DNA of 37,603 bases, taken from contig WGMB01000019.1 of NCBI GenBank assembly GCA_016125275.1, positions 1 through 37,603 of the forward strand, in the 5' to 3' direction. The notes below the pieces were generated by a model. The model did not search any database. It was given only the letters and a program-made list of their open reading frames with translations, and was not told where the DNA came from. Positions 33,901 to 37,603 of the stretch are shown piece by piece. The stretch's first letter is position 1. Each line of letters opens with the position of its first letter. This DNA is from Acidobacteriota bacterium. GTDB lineage: Bacteria; Acidobacteriota; Terriglobia; Bryobacterales; UBA6623. The translations under genes and the position numbers were made by a program.

Positions 33901-34338
33901 AACGTGGCCCCGGCGACGGTCAGCAACACCCTGGCGAACACTCTGTTCAACAGCCAGCGCTACGCCAACCCGACGGGTCAGTCGATCCTGACCGGCGTGG
34001 CGCACCACGACCTGGACCCGGCCAACGACAACCGCTACTTCAACGCGACCGCGTTCGCGTTGCCGTCGGAGTTCTCGTTCGGCACCGGCTCGTTCTACTA
34101 CCGCGCCTTCCGCCAGCCGTTCAACTTCCAGGAGAACATGTCGTTGTCCAAGAAGATCACGTTGGTTCCCAACGGCGATCAGCCGGTGCAGTTGCAGTTG
34201 CGGGCGGACTTCTTCAACCTGTTCAACCGCAACCAGTTCAACGTGAACACCACGCTGTTCAACGCGAACTTCGGCCGGGCGACCTCGCCGAACCAGGGCG
34301 CGCGCGTCATCACGATGGGCCTGCGCATCGACTTCTAA
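30931..34338 (+). CDS. Oar-type TonB-dependent receptor B
   Basis: A 1135-aa paralogue of receptor A, the same length to the residue and colinear along its whole length. A signal peptide (about 1-24, ending ALSAQS) precedes the carboxypeptidase-regulatory-like domain (GSISGSVLDPGGAAIPGAAV), plug and beta-barrel ending in GLRIDF. Some segments are nearly identical to A in DNA, while others differ at many silent sites, so the pair looks like an old tandem duplication with later gene conversion. The ATG at 30931 aligns exactly with the receptor A start (both MNR); an adjoining TTG at 30928 is ignored. A strong terminator follows the gene. Confidence 0.9.
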   Translation: MNRFGLKSIGAAFLWLAMAGALSAQSNTGSISGSVLDPGGAAIPGAAVTATDTASGREYEAASSEAGLYVFPSLPTGIYEVSAEADGFKRLTRSNIEVRIAQRLAMDLTLEIGAVTETVEVTSVAPLLEANTSERGQSFSTKFMTSLPLFTGGIRNAEAFVTYMPGVNSGGGNQSIGGSGGRAKEVLIDGASLTIPESGGVVFNFPAAEMFGEFKLVTSTYSAEYGRFGGGVEIFTMKSGTNQLHATGFWNFRRDALNAAGWNNNTVGRHKPKERFNELGVGVGGPIYIPKVYDGRNKTFWFFTYSRDERPATATPTTSSVATALMRQGDFSEIGRAIYDPLTTAGQSRDLFANAIIPRSRFNTVAANILPYIPDANLNKVGDNYNFLNVSNLTDYHWSLKFDHAFNEQHRVSYSQTMQNQDTRAVTALPGPLGQGLGSSFQRPQNFRANHDWTPTPSLLIHTTWGLSKTRQGWDNPAQAGFASLVGLPADTDATPRILFDSNDNLTAFGVQDGKVANGFQNNITWHWNQAITWIKGKHEFKFGWDIRHLSTVAMDAAGTNGLYRFARAQTALPSNTGGTGNSFASFLLGAPTSAETAALPVPDVQIRYEYYSGFFQDNWKLTNRLTLNLGMRYEVPVGFHFANYQFSSVNLTIPNAAAGGLPGAMQFAGPGAGRTGTSKFYPTDYTAIGPRAGFAYRLTDKTVLRGGYGMFYQTLGNGGCGCTLGFAGAPTQVVSDGINGAFNFAGGIPVPANTARPPFIDPTFGNGRDVDYLGANFGAPPRNQNWSINVQHTVKNFLIDVAYVANRGTGLNSTIPLNQVDPKYLSLGPLLRQNINSPEVQAAGFTEPFAGFSALYGAGATLAQALRPYPQFRNVSSRNSGDGAVWYDAFQAKLERRFGSWQMMTSYTFSKSLVKLHQRQIFSQPGPQNAYDLSGERTIAQTDQPHVLNILNSFDLPVGKGRRFLNKGGVVNTIVGGWTVSAAQRYFSGNVAPATVSNTLANTLFNSQRYANPTGQSILTGVAHHDLDPANDNRYFNATAFALPSEFSFGTGSFYYRAFRQPFNFQENMSLSKKITLVPNGDQPVQLQLRADFFNLFNRNQFNVNTTLFNANFGRATSPNQGARVITMGLRIDF

Positions 34339-34368
34339 GCCGAGCGCACATTCCGTCTGAACCAAACT

Positions 34369-34396
34369 CAAGGGGCTGCGGCGACGCAGCCCCTTG
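34369..34396 (+). terminator. Intrinsic terminator of receptor B
   Basis: A 12-bp perfect stem (CAAGGGGCTGCG with CGCAGCCCCTTG), loop GCGA, followed by TTACGTTTT. Confidence 0.8.
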
Positions 34397-34457
34397 TTAC
34401 GTTTTGGCAAAAACCCTCGACAACGGCGCGTTCGCCCGGCAGCATGGGGGGAACATC

Positions 34458-35360
34458 ATGCCTGCCGCTCGCACCTTGCTCCTTGCCGTCACCCTCTTGT
34501 GCTGGGCCTGCGGGTCCGGCGCGCCGCCGGCCGCAGAAGCTCCGGCCCCTTCGCCCGCCGCAGAGAAGGCCGCCGAAGCCCGCGCCCGCCTGGAAGCCTC
34601 CGAAGGCGGCCGGCTCGTGCTGGCGGCGATCGAGGCTCACGGCGGCCTGGAAACTTGGTACGCCGCCCCGACCAGCTCCGCCTGCTGGGAGTACTCGAAC
34701 CCCGGCGCGGAGATGCGGTTCCGCTCCTGCATGACGGTCGACAACCAGACCCGCCGGGCCTATCACGACCTCGAAGCGCTGGGAACCCCGGACGACCCGC
34801 AGCCCTACGAAGGCTCCTTCGCCTGGGACGGCGAGCAGGCCTGGATCTTCCCGGCTGACACGCCGAAGGTCAACCCGCGGTTCTGGGCCCTCACCGGCTT
34901 CTACTTCTCGCAGATACCGTTCGTGCTGGCCGACCCCGGCGTGAGCTACGAGAAGCTGCCCGACGAAGAGCTCGACGGCAAGACCTACTCGATGGTCAAA
35001 TGCACCTTCGGCTCCGGCGTGGGCGACGCGCCGGGCGACCACTACATCCTCTACATCGATCCCGCCGACCAGATGGTCCGAGCCATCCGCTACACGGTCA
35101 CCTTCGGCCGCGGCGCCCGCCCGGCCGGCAAGAAGGCCGCCGGCCCGCCGCGCGAGACCCTGTTCTACTACGAGGACTACGCCACGGCCGACGGATTGAA
35201 GACGCCGCAGCACTTCAACGGCTTTTGGTTCGACGACGGCAAGCAGGGCGAGTTCAAGAACGAGGCCTGGGCCACGAACATCTCCTACTCCCAGCCGTTC
35301 GACGAGTCCAAGCTCGCCATGCCCGAAGGCGGCCGCGTGCAGCCGATGCCGGGCGAATAG
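34458..35360 (+). CDS. Putative lipoprotein, LolA/DUF6503-like
   Basis: A 300-aa exported protein. The N terminus (MPAARTLLLAVTLLCWACGS) looks like a lipoprotein signal with Cys18, though its lipobox is atypical. An Ala/Pro-rich linker follows, then a domain with IEAHGGLETWYAAPT, AYHDLEALG, FAWDGEQAWIFPAD and DHYILYIDPADQMVRAIRYT. This pattern suggests the LolA-like sheet found in many uncharacterised Bacteroidota and Acidobacteriota lipoproteins. The ATG at 34458 follows a G-rich stretch (about 34445-34450) that could serve as a ribosome site. It lies after the receptor B terminator and converges with sulfatase 2. Function unknown. Confidence 0.75.
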   Translation: MPAARTLLLAVTLLCWACGSGAPPAAEAPAPSPAAEKAAEARARLEASEGGRLVLAAIEAHGGLETWYAAPTSSACWEYSNPGAEMRFRSCMTVDNQTRRAYHDLEALGTPDDPQPYEGSFAWDGEQAWIFPADTPKVNPRFWALTGFYFSQIPFVLADPGVSYEKLPDEELDGKTYSMVKCTFGSGVGDAPGDHYILYIDPADQMVRAIRYTVTFGRGARPAGKKAAGPPRETLFYYEDYATADGLKTPQHFNGFWFDDGKQGEFKNEAWATNISYSQPFDESKLAMPEGGRVQPMPGE

Positions 35361-35369
35361 CGTCCGCCG

Positions 35370-36860
35370 CTACAGGCCGCTCTTCACCTGCGGCATGTTG
35401 TCCACAAAGCCGGCTCCGTTGCGACGCAGCTCCGAGATCGCCATTGCGCGCATCTCTTTGAGCTTGTCCTGGAAGTCCGCCTTCACCGCCAAGTTGTCGA
35501 GCTCGTCCGGGTCGGCCTTCAGGTCATAGAGCTCTTCGAGGTCCTCGATCAGCGGGCGGACGTACTTGTACTTGCCGTGCCGGATCATTACGTACCAGGG
35601 CACGTCGCTGTGGAAGGCGCCGGCGCCCTTCGGGATGACGTTGGTATCGGAGCCGAACTTCTGCCCCGTGGCGACCAGCATCGCCGGGCGTTCCCATGGC
35701 GCGTCCGGGTTCTCGAGCAGCGGCGTCAGGTCCTGCCCTTGGAACTTCCAGGGCTGCTCGATGCCGGCGAAGCTGAAGATCGTGGGCACGATGTCCACGC
35801 CGTTCACCGGCTTCTCCACGACCGTACCCTGCGGCAAGCGGCTGGGCATGCTGATGATCATGGGCGAGCGGATGTTGGCGTCGTAGGCGGCGATCTTCGT
35901 CCCGCGGAAGCCGTGCTGGCCCCAGGCCAAGCCTTGGTCGGAGGTGAAGATGACCAAGGTGTTCTTGCGCTGGCCGCTCTTCTCGAGCGCGTCCATCACG
36001 CGGGCAATGCCTTCGTCGAGCGCCAGCACGCCCTGGTGATACTGCTGCACCCAGGAGATGATCGAGCGGCCCTTGAAGAACGGCTGGCCGTTGGGGCCGC
36101 GCTCCCAGTGGTTCACCTTCTGCGCCCACTCGGGCTTGCCGGGGCGCGGCGCAAAGACGTCCTTAGGCGTGTCGAAGTCGATGCCCTTGTACTCCTCGAG
36201 ATGCCGGTCCGCCGGCGTGAACGGCCCGTGTACGGCGCCGTAGCAGAGCCACAGATACCAGGGCTTGTCGGCCGGACGGTCCTTGCCATTGATCAGGTCC
36301 ACGGCCCAGTCGGTGTACTGGTCGGTGGAGTAGCGCTTCAGCATCTCGGTCTTGCCGCCCTGGTAGGTGACGGGCTGGTCGTAGTAGTAGTGCGCGCTGG
36401 TCTCGGGGTGCTTGGGACGGTTCCAGACGATCTGGAAGTCCCAGTCGCGGCCATAGCCGGTGTCCGTGCCGGTGTGCCACTTGCCGATCTGGGCGGTGAA
36501 GTAGCCGTTCTGGCGGAAGACCTTGGGCCAGAAGGGGGACTTGGCGGGGTCGTACTCGCTGCCCGGGTAGGGGCCCTCCATGCGCATGGACTCGACGGCG
36601 AACTGGTGCTTGCCGGTGAGCAGCGTCGCGCGCGAAGGCATGCACCAGGAGCCGATGTAGGCGTACTCGAAGCGGACGCCCTCGGCGGCGAGCTTGTCGA
36701 TGGTGGGCGTGCGCACCCAGGGGTAGGACTGCGGGTAGGCGCCGACGGTGCGGTAGGAGTGGTCGTCGCTGTAGATGAACAGGATATTGGGCCGCTCGGC
36801 CGCCTGAACGACGGCGGCGAGGAGCAGAGCCAGAACGGAGAGACGGCGGATGGCGGACAT
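35370..36860 (-). CDS. Exported sulfatase 2
   Basis: A 496-aa type I sulfatase, unlike sulfatase 1 outside the core motifs. A signal peptide (about 1-21, ending VVQAAE) is followed by the metal site YSDDHSYR (Asp32-Asp33). The formylglycine site is Cys73-Met-Pro-Ser-Arg (SWCMPSRATLLTG). GKWHTGTDTG, a WYLWLCYGAVHGPFTPAD segment and the second metal site TSDQGLAWGQHG follow. Its sequence resembles exo-sulfatases acting on glycosaminoglycans or algal glycans, but the substrate is not certain. The ATG at 36860 gives a clean signal peptide and has GACAAT 9 nt upstream. It follows copy 2 of the proline-rich protein by 96 nt, mirroring the left end of the window. It converges with the lipoprotein gene, 9 nt apart. 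Confidence 0.92.
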   Translation of the reverse strand: MSAIRRLSVLALLLAAVVQAAERPNILFIYSDDHSYRTVGAYPQSYPWVRTPTIDKLAAEGVRFEYAYIGSWCMPSRATLLTGKHQFAVESMRMEGPYPGSEYDPAKSPFWPKVFRQNGYFTAQIGKWHTGTDTGYGRDWDFQIVWNRPKHPETSAHYYYDQPVTYQGGKTEMLKRYSTDQYTDWAVDLINGKDRPADKPWYLWLCYGAVHGPFTPADRHLEEYKGIDFDTPKDVFAPRPGKPEWAQKVNHWERGPNGQPFFKGRSIISWVQQYHQGVLALDEGIARVMDALEKSGQRKNTLVIFTSDQGLAWGQHGFRGTKIAAYDANIRSPMIISMPSRLPQGTVVEKPVNGVDIVPTIFSFAGIEQPWKFQGQDLTPLLENPDAPWERPAMLVATGQKFGSDTNVIPKGAGAFHSDVPWYVMIRHGKYKYVRPLIEDLEELYDLKADPDELDNLAVKADFQDKLKEMRAMAISELRRNGAGFVDNMPQVKSGL

Positions 36861-36869
36861 GGCCCGACC

Positions 36870-36875
36870 ATTGTC
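36870..36875 (-). promoter_or_regulatory. -10 box of sulfatase 2
   Basis: GACAAT on the minus strand ends 9 nt before the ATG at 36860. Confidence 0.4.
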
Positions 36876-36956
36876 GTCAAGGCCCCGGAGGCTGTCAACG
36901 CGCCGAAGCGGGGGCTGTGCGGAGGAATCCACGGGCGCGCCGACGGCCGCGGGCGG

Positions 36957-37457
36957 TCAGTGGAAGAGGCGGTCGGAGGGGTAGGGGCTGAGCTCGTCGA
37001 GGGAGGAGCCGGCGGGGAGGCGGCCGGCCGAGTCCAGCAGGGGTGGCTCGGGCGGGTGCAGCGGGTGGGTGGAGTGGGTCTCCCACAGGGGCGGGTCCAG
37101 GAGGGGCTCCTGGTACTTGCGGAAGTGGTGGTAGAGCACGGGGTCGGCGACGCGGCGCGGGGGCTTGGGCGGGGGAGGCGGTTCCGGCTCGGGCTGGGGT
37201 TCCGGCTGGACGGACTCTTCGTCCTCGTCGTCATCGTCCAGCCAGGGCGGAGGCAGGCCCAGCGCGGGGTTCAGGTGGGGGTAGCTGAGGGGATAGGGCA
37301 GAGTCGGGCGGTCGTCGGGAAACACCGTCAGCCCGAAGTGCGGGTTGTCCGACGGGCCCCAGATCATCTCGATGATGGGCTTTTCCTCGGGGATGCGGAA
37401 ATGCTTGGTCAGCCGGTTGTAACGGCCGCCTAGGTTTTGGCCTCGTCGGTGGATCAT
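36957..37457 (-). CDS. Proline-rich acidic protein of unknown function, copy 2
   Basis: A 166-aa paralogue of the protein at 99-593. It has one extra PQ/PE unit in the Pro/Glu repeat and about eight other replacements, including S3H, S/Y and H/Y changes near residue 55, and R to H at the last residue. Roughly as many silent changes are present. The N-terminal core (RRGQNLGGRYNRLTKHFRIP and IEMIWGPSDNPHFGL) is unchanged, which suggests that this part matters for function. No family was recognised. It faces inward and precedes sulfatase 2. A 7-bp tandem repeat lies directly upstream of its ATG. Confidence 0.7.
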   Translation of the reverse strand: MIHRRGQNLGGRYNRLTKHFRIPEEKPIIEMIWGPSDNPHFGLTVFPDDRPTLPYPLSYPHLNPALGLPPPWLDDDDEDEESVQPEPQPEPEPPPPPKPPRRVADPVLYHHFRKYQEPLLDPPLWETHSTHPLHPPEPPLLDSAGRLPAGSSLDELSPYPSDRLFH

Positions 37458-37463
37458 GGGAAT

Positions 37464-37525
37464 GCAGTGAGCAGTGAGCAGTGAGCAGTGAGCAGTGAGC
37501 AGTGAGCAGTGAGCAGTGAGCAGTG
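37464..37525. repeat. Perfect 7-bp tandem repeat
   Basis: Eight perfect GCAGTGA units plus GCAGTG lie 7 nt upstream of the minus-strand ATG at 37457. The tract is non-coding. Copy number differs from the left arm (about 4.3 degenerate copies), as expected for slippage. Confidence 0.95.
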
Positions 37526-37603
37526 GTTGCGCTGGGGCTTCGCGCTACGGTTGTGTGGGTCGTAGCGCACGCCTCCGGGCGCGCTCAATCCACGTACGAA
37601 CCG

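Larger units (their letters stand above)
36957..37582 (-). repeat. Right arm of the long inverted repeat
   Basis: Inverted counterpart of 1-593. It is 33 nt longer because of the expanded heptamer tract and a 6-nt coding insertion. The terminal hairpin (37542-37549 with 37561-37568) is conserved. Similarity continues to 37582, where the left arm meets the window edge. Confidence 0.9.

Noticed and set aside
27208-34338. Assembly duplication of a single receptor gene
   Set aside because: The copies differ at many silent and coding positions and have different flanks and terminators, so both are real.
31120-34410. A 1096-residue open frame antisense to receptor B, and similar long antisense frames over receptor A and the first sulfatase
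   Set aside because: Low-complexity Val/Gly/Arg/Ala composition, no domain, and fully explained by GC-rich codon bias of the sense gene.
37464-37525. Regular repeats suggesting a CRISPR array
   Set aside because: The unit is 7 bp with no spacers, so it is a simple tandem repeat.

Overview
The window is GC-rich bacterial chromosome, by eye well above 60% G+C apart from a few short stretches. It probably comes from an acidobacterium, perhaps a Solibacter/Bryobacter-like lineage. That placement is an inference from gene content: two giant Oar-type TonB-dependent receptors without SusD partners, a Ser/Thr kinase fused to a TolB-like propeller, Tat-exported lipoprotein enzymes, sulfatases and a GH29 fucosidase. 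No rRNA or other phylogenetic marker is present apart from trpC and two tRNAs.

Layout. Positions 1-593 and 36957-37582 are inverted copies of one repeat. Each holds a proline-rich, acidic protein of unknown function, and each is followed inward by a sulfatase gene. Region 2082-7284 carries a membrane Ser/Thr kinase with a propeller sensor, a SMP-30/gluconolactonase-like lipoprotein and a Gfo/Idh/MocA oxidoreductase. A convergent junction at 7285-7542 is packed with perfect palindromes. Region 7543-14698 holds a glucarate-dehydratase-like enolase, an Fsr-type MFS exporter, three small proteins of unknown role, a DsbA-like thioredoxin and an exported M28 peptidase with a PDZ domain. Two tRNAs (Gly-GCC, Cys-GCA) follow. 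A 1.15-kb, lower-GC insert with a Crp/Fnr-type regulator lies between tRNA-Cys and a perfect 27-bp copy of its 3' end, just before trpC. Region 17480-26853 is mostly on the minus strand: an AGE-family epimerase, a tightly packed urtABCDE urea-type ABC transporter, a cupin, a methylmalonyl-CoA epimerase, a fucosidase, a DUF4019 protein (+) and a GNAT acetyltransferase. Region 27208-34338 holds two tandem 1135-aa TonB-dependent receptors, followed by a lipoprotein and the second sulfatase.

How the genes fit together. Receptors, sulfatases, fucosidase, AGE epimerase, glucarate dehydratase and sugar oxidoreductase suggest scavenging of sulfated, fucose- or uronate-containing polysaccharide, but the genes are scattered and this is inference. 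The Urt system would supply nitrogen as urea or a short amide.

The most noteworthy signals are: a recurring -10 box only 6-12 nt upstream of many start codons, implying leaderless or near-leaderless transcripts; the tRNA-Cys att-flanked mini-island with a palindrome covering its promoter; the inverted repeat bounding the window; patchy sequence homogenisation between the tandem receptors; a 45-nt perfect palindrome; and a structured candidate leader before urtA.
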